This document shows positions 1 to 6,648 of a stretch of 8,348 nt of DNA, in pieces. The position numbers and the translations under genes are program-made. Origin of the DNA: Mycobacterium sp. (GTDB lineage Bacteria; Actinomycetota; Actinomycetes; Mycobacteriales; Mycobacteriaceae); assembly GCA_019246375.1 (NCBI GenBank), contig JAFAQO010000245.1:1-8348 (forward strand), read 5' to 3'. Numbering within the stretch: the first letter of the stretch is position 1; each line of letters starts with the position of its first letter. The notes under the pieces were generated by a model, which worked only from the letters and a program-made list of their open reading frames with translations, did not search any database and was not told the DNA's origin.

Positions 1-655
1 CGGTCATGCCGTTGGCGTTCAGCGGAACGGTTTCCTGGTTGATCCGTGTACCGGGATACGGCATGAAGAACTCGCCCATATCCGAGGCCAACCGAGTCGC
101 GGCCTTCGTGTTGTCGGCTTCTGCGTTCGCATAGAGCTTTTGGTCCAGCCGGCCGAGCACGATGCGAGTGTCGTTGGCAACCGCCGGTTGCTGGCCCGGC
201 GCGACCGGCCCGGTGGTTTCCTTGCTGAGCAATGCTGAGCCGTAGTCGAGGTGGGTGGCGTCTGATTCGACCCAGCCTGCGGGAATGACGTAGCTGAATC
301 CACCAGCCGGGTTGTCGACCCGCCCGGGTTGGGGTGCGTTCGGGTCAGCCACCGGCGGCGGCGCGTTGGGGTCGATTCCCGGTGGCCCTGCCACCGGGTC
401 AGCCGCAGGCGGTGCCGCGTTGGGACCGGCGGGACCTGGTGCTGCATCCGGTGCTCCGCCGCCCGGCGCCGGCGCGGCATCGGGGCTGGCCGGTGGGGGC
501 GCAGCGGTGGTGCTGGGCGGCGGTGGTGCCGGATCGGCGTTCGCCGGGATTGCCGGCAACGCGATGCTGACGGCACCGGCGCCGCTCATCGCGGCAACCG
601 CCAGGGTGGTCCAGAGGCCATTGCGCCATGTTGATTTTGTGTGCGCCTGCTTCAT
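1..655 (-). CDS. apa: Apa / ModD / MPT32-like alanine- and proline-rich secreted antigen (3' end outside window)
   Basis: Reading leftward from the ATG at 655-653, an open frame of 218 codons runs off the window without a stop. Residues 1-40 form a signal peptide: basic start (KQAHTK, R11), hydrophobic core at about 14-36, and cleavage expected after ANA at 38-40, giving a mature protein beginning DPAPPPP. Residues 41-111 are a low-complexity Pro/Ala linker with DPNAP repeats, the kind of region mannosylated in MPT32. From about 112 the conserved globular part begins ([52 protein letters not shown]), which I recognise as Apa, a fibronectin-binding cell-wall and culture-filtrate protein. The family is about 325 residues, so roughly the last third is missing here. 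The gene follows modC after 158 bp and probably has its own promoter. The modD name reflects position only; no role in molybdate transport is implied. Confidence 0.93.
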   Translation of the reverse strand, partial: MKQAHTKSTWRNGLWTTLAVAAMSGAGAVSIALPAIPANADPAPPPPSTTAAPPPASPDAAPAPGGGAPDAAPGPAGPNAAPPAADPVAGPPGIDPNAPPPVADPNAPQPGRVDNPAGGFSYVIPAGWVESDATHLDYGSALLSKETTGPVAPGQQPAVANDTRIVLGRLDQKLYANAEADNTKAATRLASDMGEFFMPYPGTRINQETVPLNANGMT

Positions 656-662
656 GGTCGAG

Positions 663-690
663 AACCTACCGTGTTACCTTCGTGACGCAA
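663..690 (-). promoter_or_regulatory. Candidate apa promoter, possibly giving a leaderless mRNA
   Basis: On the minus strand TTGCGT (690-685) and TAGGTT (668-663, fitting TANNNT) are separated by 16 bp. The -10 hexamer ends 7 bases before the apa ATG, so transcription would start at or next to the start codon. No good Shine-Dalgarno sequence sits at normal spacing. Leaderless mRNAs are common in mycobacteria. This rests on pattern only. Confidence 0.35.
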
Positions 691-813
691 GTGCGATTTG
701 CTCAAAAAGTGAACGTGGTTTGCGCAGCGGCAATCGGTGGGCGGATCCCTGAATAAGGCCTTGGCGGTGCAGCTGACCAGCGGTGAAGTGTGTGCCCGGC
801 AACCGGAACGAAC

Positions 814-1926
814 TCAAGGCCGGGCGTGGCGGTGTGGGGGTCGCGGGTATATCGCCACCTCCTGAGATTTGACGGACAACCAGACGCTGTTCCCTGGGAC
901 CAGGCGCAATTCCGTGGCGGCGTCGACGGTGATGTCGGCGGCCAAGCCGGGTGCTCCGTCGGGCTGGTCGACGCAGCGCACCCGAACTGCGGGACCACGA
1001 CTATCCAGCTCTGCCACCGTTGACTCGATGGTGTTGCGTGGGCTGCCGTGCGGCAGGTCCCGATACACCGCCACAGCTGTAGGTGGGAAAACCGCAATCA
1101 CGTCCTGCCCGGCGGTGGTCTCCTCGGCCGCGATCCCTTGCCAGCGGGTCCCTGACAGGTCCTGCAGCATCCCGTCGGCGCTCATCGTGCCGTTGATCAG
1201 GTTGACGCCGGCAATGCGGGCACCGAAATGGCTGCGCGGCGTGGTCATGACCTCGGCCACCGGCCCGATCTCGGCGATCCTGCCGGACTCGAGCACCAAC
1301 ACCCGATCCGCCAACGTGAACACGTCGAGCAGGTCATGGGTTATCAGGATGGTGGCGCGTCTGTCCCGGGTGACCACGCTTCGCAGCACCGCGCGGACTG
1401 CCGCGGCGGCGGCAACGTCGAGTCCGGCGAGCGGCTCGTCGAGAAGCAGCACATCGGGTTCGGCGGCCAGCGCGCGTGCGATCGCGACGCGCTGGGCCTG
1501 GCCGCCGGAAAGCTGGCGCGGCCTGCGGTCGGCCAACTGCTCCGCGCCCACCTCTCGCAGCCAGTGCAATGCCGACTCTTTCTCCCGGCCGGACGGACCC
1601 CACAACCTCCGACGGCGGCTGTGCGGACCAAACGCCACATTCGCGGCGACGCTCAGGTGTGGGAAGAGCAACGGATCCTGCAGCAGCAGCCCGACACGCC
1701 GATTGTGCGCCGCGACGTTGACCCCTGCTGCGGTGTCGGTGAGCACCCGATCACCCAGGCGCACAAGCCCCTCATCGGGGTGAAGCAGCCCCGCGATCAC
1801 ATGCAAGGCGGTGGACTTGCCGGCGCCGTTGGGCCCCAGCACGGCGAGCACCTCCCCCGCCGACACTGAAAACTGCAGATTCACGTGGCGGTCGGCCACG
1901 ACCGCGCGCAGCTGCAACTCGCTCAT
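814..1926 (-). CDS. modC: Molybdate ABC transporter ATP-binding protein ModC
   Basis: This is the cytoplasmic ATPase of the molybdate importer; two copies drive the ModB channel. The 370-residue product matches the usual ModC length. The nucleotide-binding domain shows Walker A GPNGAGKST (31-39), the Q-loop glutamine Q83 in LLLQDPLLFPHLS, signature LSGGQ (139-143), Walker B VLLLDE (159-164), D-loop AGLD (167-170) and switch histidine H197 (LITHD). Residues about 295-360 form a C-terminal Mop/TOBE-type domain, which separates ModC from generic ABC ATPases and is where oxyanion is expected to bind in this family. The ATG at 1926-1924 lies 6 bases after the modB stop, so translation is probably coupled. 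The neighbouring permease and binding protein support molybdate (or tungstate) as substrate. All catalytic motifs look intact. Confidence 0.95.
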   Translation of the reverse strand: MSELQLRAVVADRHVNLQFSVSAGEVLAVLGPNGAGKSTALHVIAGLLHPDEGLVRLGDRVLTDTAAGVNVAAHNRRVGLLLQDPLLFPHLSVAANVAFGPHSRRRRLWGPSGREKESALHWLREVGAEQLADRRPRQLSGGQAQRVAIARALAAEPDVLLLDEPLAGLDVAAAAAVRAVLRSVVTRDRRATILITHDLLDVFTLADRVLVLESGRIAEIGPVAEVMTTPRSHFGARIAGVNLINGTMSADGMLQDLSGTRWQGIAAEETTAGQDVIAVFPPTAVAVYRDLPHGSPRNTIESTVAELDSRGPAVRVRCVDQPDGAPGLAADITVDAATELRLVPGNSVWLSVKSQEVAIYPRPPHRHARP

Positions 1927-1932
1927 GTTCGG

Positions 1933-2727
1933 CTACCCAACGCCGGCCCCGGCCAGCTTACGGGCGCCCAGTCCGACGACCACCAGCGCCGCGACGGCCA
2001 CCAGCAGGATCGATAAGGCCACCGCAGCGTCGGCGTCGGTCACCCGCTGCAAATAGATTTCCAGCGGCAGTGTCCGCGTCACTCCCTGCCGGGAACCCGC
2101 GAATGTCAACGTCGCGCCGAACTCGCCCAACGAGCGGGCGAACGCCAGCACCGCCCCGGAAACCAGACCCGGCACCAGCAGCGGCAGCGTCACTCGCCAC
2201 CACACCGTGCTGGGCCGCGCGCCCAGAGTCGCCGCCACCGCCTCGTAGTCGGCGCCGGCAGTGCGGGCTGCGCCCTCAAGGGCGATGACCAGAAACGGCA
2301 ACGACACGAACGTCTGCGCCAAAATCACCGCGGTCGTCGTGAAGGCGATGTGGATACCGGCAGCGTCCAGGTACCGCCCGACTAGGCCCAGCCGGCCGAA
2401 CGCATACAACAACGCGATGCCACCGACTACCGGCGGCAAGACCAGTGGCAACAGGATCAACGGCCGCACCAACCGGACCAGCCGTGACCCGCTGCGGGCC
2501 AGTACCAGCGCCATCGGTACCCCCAGCACCATGCAGAGCGTGGTGCTGGCGGCGGCGGTTTTCAGGCTCAGCAACAACGCCGTCTTCGACGACGCGCTGG
2601 TAATCAGCGACCAGAAATGCGGCCAGTCCACCTTGACCGCGACCGCGACCAGTGGCAGGACGACGAACATCATCCCCGCAATAGCTGGCACGTAGACCCA
2701 GCGCGGCAGACCTGTAGGCCGGTTCAT
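1933..2727 (-). CDS. modB: Molybdate ABC transporter permease ModB
   Basis: This is the inner-membrane channel subunit through which molybdate passes from ModA to the cytoplasm. The product is 264 residues, as expected. Hydrophobic segments lie near 12-32, 51-77, 88-112, 132-150, 187-208 and 236-255, consistent with about six membrane helices. The cytoplasmic coupling loop (EAA motif) is visible at about 161-187, with [10 protein letters not shown] and [10 protein letters not shown], and docks with Mod[15 protein letters not shown] (198-211) is typical of ModB/CysT-type permeases. The start at 2727 is 9 bases after the modA stop, and the stop is 6 bases before modC, placing it in the middle of a compact modABC transcript. 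No strong ribosome-binding site precedes the ATG, which fits translational coupling. Confidence 0.95.
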   Translation of the reverse strand: MNRPTGLPRWVYVPAIAGMMFVVLPLVAVAVKVDWPHFWSLITSASSKTALLLSLKTAAASTTLCMVLGVPMALVLARSGSRLVRLVRPLILLPLVLPPVVGGIALLYAFGRLGLVGRYLDAAGIHIAFTTTAVILAQTFVSLPFLVIALEGAARTAGADYEAVAATLGARPSTVWWRVTLPLLVPGLVSGAVLAFARSLGEFGATLTFAGSRQGVTRTLPLEIYLQRVTDADAAVALSILLVAVAALVVVGLGARKLAGAGVG

Positions 2728-2736
2728 TGCGGACTG

Positions 2737-3522
2737 TCAGGGCTTGGCGAAGCCCGCCTGATCCAGCACTTTCTGACCATTTTCACCGGTTACCGCGGCG
2801 ACGAACTTCTGAGCGAGCGCGGGTTGAGCGGCTTTCTTCAGCGCCGCGATCGGGTACACATTTTTCGCGCCGGCGGCTTCGGGGAACTTGACCGTCGCGA
2901 CTTTGTTGCCGGCGTTGATCGCGTCGGTGACATAGACCAGACCGGCGTCAGCCTGCCCGGTGGTGACCTTGTTCAGTACGTCGGTCACATTCGGCTCCTC
3001 GCTGACCGGGTTAAGGTGCACCCCGGTGTTGTTCTCGATGCGCTGTGTCGCCGCGCCGCAGGGCACCGGTTGCTGGCACACCACCACACTGAGCCCTGGC
3101 TTGTTGAGATCTGCGAAGGATTGCACCTGCCTGGGGTTGCCCGGTGCCGTCACTATGACCAATGTGTTGGAGGCGAAGTTGACCGGGTTGCCGGCCAGTA
3201 GCCCTGCCTTGTTGACGTTGTCCATTTGTGCCGTGTTGGCGGAAGCAAAGACGTCGGCATTTGCGCCCTCGGTCAGTTGAGTCGCCAACTCCGAAGAGCC
3301 GGCGAAGCTGAAGTCCACAGTGGCACCGGGGTTATCAGTTTTGAATTGCTCGCTGATCATGGTGAACGCCTGCTTCAGCGACGCGGCAGCGAAGACGATG
3401 ATTGGTTGCTGAGATGGTGCCGACGACGACTGCGACGGCGTTGACTTCGAACCACAACCGGTCAGTCCCGCGATCAGGGCGACTGCCATGAAACCGGCCG
3501 GTGTGCAGATCCGAGAACGCAT
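2737..3522 (-). CDS. modA: Molybdate-binding lipoprotein ModA
   Basis: This is the extracytoplasmic solute-binding protein that captures molybdate and delivers it to ModBC. I chose the ATG at 3522-3520, giving 261 residues. The frame stays open further upstream to 3588, but those codons lie in a direct-repeat element and are not family sequence. The chosen start gives a proper lipoprotein signal: R2/R4, hydrophobic core at 11-20 and lipobox LTGC (20-23), so C23 would be lipidated. A Ser/Pro linker follows (24-40). Ligand-site motifs of the ModA family follow: VFAAASLKQAF (43-53), FAGSSELA (73-80), ADVFASAN (89-96), PCGAATQR (154-161) and GQADAGLVYVTDA (189-201). It is the first gene of modABC and is divergent from the SDR gene. 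Confidence 0.94.
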   Translation of the reverse strand: MRSRICTPAGFMAVALIAGLTGCGSKSTPSQSSSAPSQQPIIVFAAASLKQAFTMISEQFKTDNPGATVDFSFAGSSELATQLTEGANADVFASANTAQMDNVNKAGLLAGNPVNFASNTLVIVTAPGNPRQVQSFADLNKPGLSVVVCQQPVPCGAATQRIENNTGVHLNPVSEEPNVTDVLNKVTTGQADAGLVYVTDAINAGNKVATVKFPEAAGAKNVYPIAALKKAAQPALAQKFVAAVTGENGQKVLDQAGFAKP

Positions 3523-3528
3523 GGCTGG

Positions 3529-3561
3529 AACCCTAGCCCGGCGACGATGCGAGCCGTGCAA
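3529..3561. repeat. 33-bp direct repeat, copy 1
   Basis: Copy 1 is identical to the 33 bp at 3587-3619, with a period of 58 bp; the next three bases differ once (cgg against tgg). The unit begins aaccctagcccggcgacgat and ends gagccgtgcaa. The 25-bp spacer contains gaggaggagcgggc. Similar gcccggcgacgatgc and gaggaggagcgggc modules are, from memory, scattered in mycobacterial intergenic DNA. A small stem, agccg/cggct with loop tgcaa (3552-3566), is formed by copy 1 and the following bases but not by copy 2. It lies immediately upstream of modA. Confidence 0.85.
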
Positions 3562-3586
3562 CGGCTTGAGGAGGAGCGGGCGATCC

Positions 3587-3619
3587 AACCCTAGCCCGGC
3601 GACGATGCGAGCCGTGCAA
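3587..3619. repeat. 33-bp direct repeat, copy 2
   Basis: Exact second copy of the unit at 3529-3561. The tandem is 1.5 units of a 58-bp period (unit, spacer, unit) and may vary in copy number between strains. On the minus strand it sits in the modA upstream region, so it is either within the modA leader or at its promoter. Confidence 0.85.
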
Positions 3620-3750
3620 TGGAATAGTTACGGAATTGGTGTCCGTGTCGTGTTGATCCGACGTTTCACCCTTAGCTACCGTCCAGTAACATGTAGCGCG
3701 GTTGACGCGATCACGCGCTGAAATGCTGTCTGGATTCAGCGTTGAGCACA

Positions 3751-3756
3751 GGGAGG
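3751..3756 (+). promoter_or_regulatory. Ribosome-binding site fixing the start of the SDR-like gene
   Basis: GGGAGG lies 2 bases before the ATG at 3759 by its last base, and its AGG core is at usable spacing. It is the only good Shine-Dalgarno sequence near the 5' end of the frame. It supports the start at 3759 over the upstream in-frame GTG at 3702 near the end of the repeat-bearing spacer. Confidence 0.6.
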
Positions 3757-3758
3757 TC

Positions 3759-4436
3759 ATGGCAGTGGAGGTGCTGGTCACCGGCGGTGACACCGAGTTA
3801 GGCCGCACAGTCGCAGAGAGGTTTCGTGACGACGGCCACAAAGTGACTCTCGCGGGTGCGCGCCGCAACGAGCTGGAAGTCGCCGCCAAAGAGCTCGACG
3901 CGGACGCGATCGTCTGCGACATCACCGACCCGACCAACCTTGCTGAAGTTCGCAGGCTCTTCCCCCACCACCTGGACACCATCGTCAACGTGCCGGGGCC
4001 ACGCTGGGACGCCGGCGACCCACGCACCTACTCGTTGTCTGAGCTGGCCGGGGCCTGGCGTAACGCGGTAGACGCCATGTTGCTGTCGGCGGTGCTGACC
4101 GTGCAGACCGTGGGCGACCATCTGCGATCGGGTGGCTCGATCGTCTGCGTGATGCCCGAGAATACCCGCGACGGCAGCGCCGACGCCGCAATCAAGGCCG
4201 CCCTGTCGAATTGGGTGGCGGGACAGGCCACCACGTTCGGCACCCGCGGTATCACCGTCAACGCTGTGGCCTCGGGGCGCGGCGCCCAGCCCGGGTACGA
4301 AGGGCTTACCAGCACACCGCCGCCGGTTGCCGCGGAGATCGCTCGGCTGGCGCTGTTCCTCACCACACCCGCCGCTCGACACATCACCGGGCAGACGCTG
4401 CACGTCAGCCACGGCGCGATGGGGCATTTCGACTAA
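3759..4436 (+). CDS. Short-chain dehydrogenase/reductase-like protein with degenerate active site (Rv1856c-like)
   Basis: The 225-residue product has the overall SDR pattern: beta-strand VEVLVTGG, a nucleotide-binding turn TGGDTELG (8-15), ADAIVCDITDP at about 48-58, GSIVCVMPE (127-134), AALSNWVAGQA (147-157), GTRGITVNAVASG (161-173) and the C-terminal RLALFLTTPAARHITGQTLHVSHGA, typical of FabG-like SDRs. The classical TGxxxGxG turn is altered. NNAG is replaced by NVPG (77-80). The catalytic YxxxK has Asp at the Tyr position (D142, with K146 kept). The catalytic Ser after GSIV is absent (CVMP). It may still bind NAD(P), but normal SDR chemistry is doubtful. Start chosen at 3759 on the GGGAGG ribosome-binding site and by similarity to the M. 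tuberculosis protein I recall, also about 225 residues. It is divergent from modA and upstream of ndh on the same strand, 215 bp apart. Confidence 0.88.
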   Translation: MAVEVLVTGGDTELGRTVAERFRDDGHKVTLAGARRNELEVAAKELDADAIVCDITDPTNLAEVRRLFPHHLDTIVNVPGPRWDAGDPRTYSLSELAGAWRNAVDAMLLSAVLTVQTVGDHLRSGGSIVCVMPENTRDGSADAAIKAALSNWVAGQATTFGTRGITVNAVASGRGAQPGYEGLTSTPPPVAAEIARLALFLTTPAARHITGQTLHVSHGAMGHFD

Positions 4437-4516
4437 ATCTAGTCGCCGCCGTCATCAAAAACCGTCGAGGCGCTGCGCCCGCTGTTAGCTGGGTAAGCGT
4501 CGCGGGCTTCCTGCGC

Positions 4517-4558
4517 GCCGACGTAATCGGCTACGGCACTGTGACGGACCTCGCAATG
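4517..4558 (+). repeat. Possible fragment of a dispersed mycobacterial intergenic repeat
   Basis: Read in one frame, this stretch gives ADVIGYGTVTDLAM. I recall GYGTVTDLAR-like strings at the ends of many short annotated mycobacterial hypothetical proteins, a sign of a non-coding dispersed repeat. There is no second copy inside the window, so this rests on memory and is tentative. Confidence 0.3.
4540..4555. promoter_or_regulatory. CRP-like palindrome upstream of ndh
   Basis: TGTGA-CGGACC-TCGCA differs by one base from the mycobacterial cAMP-receptor-protein consensus TGTGA-N6-TCACA. It is centred about 104 bp before the ndh start. It overlaps the possible repeat fragment at 4517-4558, so the match may be incidental. 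Confidence 0.3.
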
Positions 4559-4651
4559 TAATTGATTGCACAGACGCTGATGCGGGTAAAGCCATTTGCG
4601 GCGGCTACCGTATTAATTAACTGCAGTCGCCGTCGAGGAGCAACCCACACC

Positions 4652-6040
4652 ATGAGTGCCCGTCCCGAAGACACTGCTGGGCCAGGGCGTCGCCATCAGG
4701 TTGTCATCATCGGATCCGGATTCGGCGGACTCAATGCCGCCAAGAAGCTCAGGCGGGCCGATGTCGACATCAAGCTGATCGCCCGTACCACACATCACCT
4801 GTTCCAGCCGCTGCTGTACCAACTGGCGACGGGCATCATCTCCGAGGGCGAGATCGCCCCGCCGACGCGCGTCGTGTTGCGCCGGCAGCGTAATGTGCAG
4901 GTGCTGCTCGGCGACGTCACGCATATCGACCTGGCCGGCAAGTATGTCGTTTCGGAGTTGCTCGGCCATACCTACGAAACTCCGTATGACAGCCTGATCG
5001 TGGCGGCCGGCGCCGGCCAGTCGTACTTCGGTAATGACCACTTCGCCGAGTTCGCGCCCGGAATGAAGTCGATTGACGACGCGCTGGAGCTCCGGGGCCG
5101 GATTCTGAGCGCGTTCGAGGCGGCCGAGCGGTCCGACGATCCGGAAAGACGCAAGAAGCTGTTGACGTTCACCGTCGTAGGCGCCGGGCCGACGGGCGTC
5201 GAAATGGCCGGGCAGATCGCCGAATTGGCCGATTACACCCTGAAGGACGCGTACCGGCACATCGACACGACCAGAGCACATGTGATTCTGCTCGACGCCG
5301 CCCCCGCCGTGCTGCCGCCGATGGGTGAAAAGCTCGGCAACCGGGCGGCGGCGCGACTGGAGAAGATGGGCGTCGAGATTCAGCTCGGCGCCATGGTCAC
5401 CGACGTCGACCGCGACGGCATCACCGTCAAGGACTCCGACGGCACAACCCGACGTATTGAATCGGCCTGCAAAGTATGGTCAGCCGGCGTCTCGGCCAGC
5501 CCGCTGGGCAGGGACCTCGCCGAGCAGTCGGGGGCCGAAGTCGACCGTTCCGGCCGGGTGCACGTGTTGCCCGATCTGACGATCCCGGGCCACCCGAACG
5601 TCTTCGTGGTCGGTGATATGGCAGCCGTCGACGGCGTGCCCGGAGTTGCGCAGGGCGCCATCCAGGGCGCCAAGTATGCCGCGGGAGTGATTAAAGCGGA
5701 ACTCGCCGGCGCCGATCCGGCAGCGCGCGAGCCGTTCCAGTATTTCGACAAAGGCTCCATGGCGACGGTGTCACGGTTTTCTGCGGTGGCTAAAATCGGC
5801 CCGCTGGAGTTCAGCGGCTTCATCGCCTGGTTGGCGTGGCTGGTTCTGCACCTGGTGTACCTCGTCGGTTTCAAATCTCAGGTCACCACGCTGTTGTCGT
5901 GGACCGTGACGTTCTTGAGCAATCGGCGCGGCCAATTGACCATCACAGAGCAGCAGGCGTTTGCCCGAACCCGGCTCGAGCAATTGGCGGTGCAGGCGGC
6001 CGAGGCGCGGGGCCATCCGGCGACGAGAGCGGCCAGCTAA
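4652..6040 (+). CDS. ndh: Type II NADH:quinone oxidoreductase (NDH-2)
   Basis: This non-proton-pumping, membrane-attached flavoprotein oxidises NADH and reduces menaquinone, and is the main NADH entry point of the mycobacterial respiratory chain. The 462-residue product has a first Rossmann motif for FAD, VVIIGSGFGG (17-26); the NADH-binding Rossmann motif VVGAGPTGVEMAG (175-187); a second FAD contact VFVVGDMA (317-324); and the quinone-site AQGAIQGAK (333-341). A hydrophobic C-terminal stretch (about 388-407) and the following amphipathic residues would hold it to the inner face of the membrane. Start: the ATG at 4652 is preceded by GAGGAG (4635-4640) and gives the usual NDH-2 N-terminus. 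The frame continues upstream to 4562 but that part has no family character. It is convergent with the thioesterase gene, 13 bp between stops. No defects seen. NDH-2 is a known drug target and site of isoniazid co-resistance mutations. Confidence 0.96.
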   Translation: MSARPEDTAGPGRRHQVVIIGSGFGGLNAAKKLRRADVDIKLIARTTHHLFQPLLYQLATGIISEGEIAPPTRVVLRRQRNVQVLLGDVTHIDLAGKYVVSELLGHTYETPYDSLIVAAGAGQSYFGNDHFAEFAPGMKSIDDALELRGRILSAFEAAERSDDPERRKKLLTFTVVGAGPTGVEMAGQIAELADYTLKDAYRHIDTTRAHVILLDAAPAVLPPMGEKLGNRAAARLEKMGVEIQLGAMVTDVDRDGITVKDSDGTTRRIESACKVWSAGVSASPLGRDLAEQSGAEVDRSGRVHVLPDLTIPGHPNVFVVGDMAAVDGVPGVAQGAIQGAKYAAGVIKAELAGADPAAREPFQYFDKGSMATVSRFSAVAKIGPLEFSGFIAWLAWLVLHLVYLVGFKSQVTTLLSWTVTFLSNRRGQLTITEQQAFARTRLEQLAVQAAEARGHPATRAAS

Positions 6041-6053
6041 CAATTCGTTCTAG

Positions 6054-6479
6054 TCAGTCTGCCAGGCGCGCCTCGAGATTCTGCAGCCGTACCTGACCGC
6101 GGGCGACCACCCGATCCCTCGCGTCAGTGATCGTCACGAGCCATAGTTGTTGACGACGGCCACGGTGCAGCGGCGTGGCGGCGCCAAACACCGTGCCCTC
6201 CCGCAGCGCATGCAGAAAGTCGGTGTTGTTGTTGACTCCAACCACGGAGCCGCCTCCGTGGGCGCTAAGCCAGGTTTGTGCTGACATGCTGGCCAAGCTC
6301 TCGATCATCGAGCAATAGACACCGCCGTGCACGATGCCCATCGGCTGCAGGAGTTTCGGCTGAATCTCCAGCTGTGCCCGGGCCCCGTCGGGGCTGAGTT
6401 CGGTGAACACCAGCCCTATTTCGTTGTCGAAAGGCGCGCCAGAATCCGGCGGGACGACTGAACTCGGCCGCGGCTGCAC
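6054..6479 (-). CDS. PaaI-type hotdog-fold thioesterase (Rv1847-like)
   Basis: The 141-residue product is the size of a single hotdog domain. The active-site segment GIVHGGVYCSMIES (48-61) has HGG at 51-53 and Glu at 60, the usual PaaI/4HBT catalytic arrangement. GVNNNTDFLHA (81-91) and LHRGRRQQLWLV (104-115) are further conserved parts. Such enzymes hydrolyse acyl-CoA thioesters and act as homotetramers in the cytoplasm; the substrate here is unknown. Start: I chose the GTG at 6479-6477, giving MQPRPSS and matching the length of the M. tuberculosis protein. The frame is open back to 6659, but that extension is Arg/Pro-rich, crosses a perfect hairpin and shows no family sequence. AAGGG precedes the GTG by only one base, an odd spacing. 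A candidate promoter with an IdeR-like box lies at 6649-6678, suggesting induction under low iron. Confidence 0.88.
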   Translation of the reverse strand: MQPRPSSVVPPDSGAPFDNEIGLVFTELSPDGARAQLEIQPKLLQPMGIVHGGVYCSMIESLASMSAQTWLSAHGGGSVVGVNNNTDFLHALREGTVFGAATPLHRGRRQQLWLVTITDARDRVVARGQVRLQNLEARLAD

Positions 6480-6548
6480 GCCCTTGTGTCTACACCATCG
6501 GATAGTGGCCGCGGGCTTCGGATACCAGCGGCTAACGAACACCGCACG

Positions 6549-6580
6549 GGCGAGCCCCGTGCAGCGGCACGGGGCTCGCC
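6549..6580. repeat. Perfect 14-bp inverted repeat, 4-base loop
   Basis: ggcgagccccgtgc (6549-6562), loop agcg, gcacggggctcgcc (6567-6580). It would fold very stably as RNA on either strand. No T-run follows on either side, so it is not a classical intrinsic terminator. If the thioesterase transcript starts near 6642, the hairpin sits in its 5' leader about 70 bases before the GTG start. Confidence 0.9.
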
Positions 6581-6587
6581 GTCGAGT

Positions 6588-6600
6588 TGACCGGGGGTCA
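6588..6600. promoter_or_regulatory. TGACC-GGG-GGTCA palindrome, possible operator
   Basis: A perfect 5-bp dyad with a 3-bp centre, 7 bp from the hairpin at 6549-6580. It may be a protein site or part of the leader fold. No regulator can be assigned. Confidence 0.25.
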
Positions 6601-6648
6601 CTGCAGCCCTCAGGACTCAACCGCGGCCGTTTGTCGCTCGACTGGCTA

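Noticed and set aside
312..752. 146-residue Gly/Ala-rich frame on the plus strand over apa
   Set aside because: It is the antisense shadow of the Pro/Ala-rich linker of Apa; codons for Pro and Ala read in reverse give Gly and Ala or Arg.
869..1869. Long plus-strand frames over modC
   Set aside because: They are shadows of a well-recognised gene in GC-rich DNA and lack any family motif or ribosome-binding site.
3523..3588. Longer N-terminus for ModA starting at 3588
   Set aside because: The extra 22 codons lie in the direct-repeat region, would displace the lipoprotein signal from the N-terminus, and are absent from the family. The start at 3522 gives a clean signal and the usual 261-residue length.
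3529..3619. CRISPR array
   Set aside because: There are only two repeat units, a single 25-bp spacer and no cas genes; the unit looks like a mycobacterial intergenic repeat.
4562..4651. Longer N-terminus for Ndh starting at 4562
   Set aside because: The extension has no NDH-2 character, while the ATG at 4652 has GAGGAG upstream and gives the normal length.
6549..6580. Intrinsic transcription terminator
   Set aside because: The stem is strong, but no T-run follows on either strand and no gene ends nearby; it lies between divergent genes.
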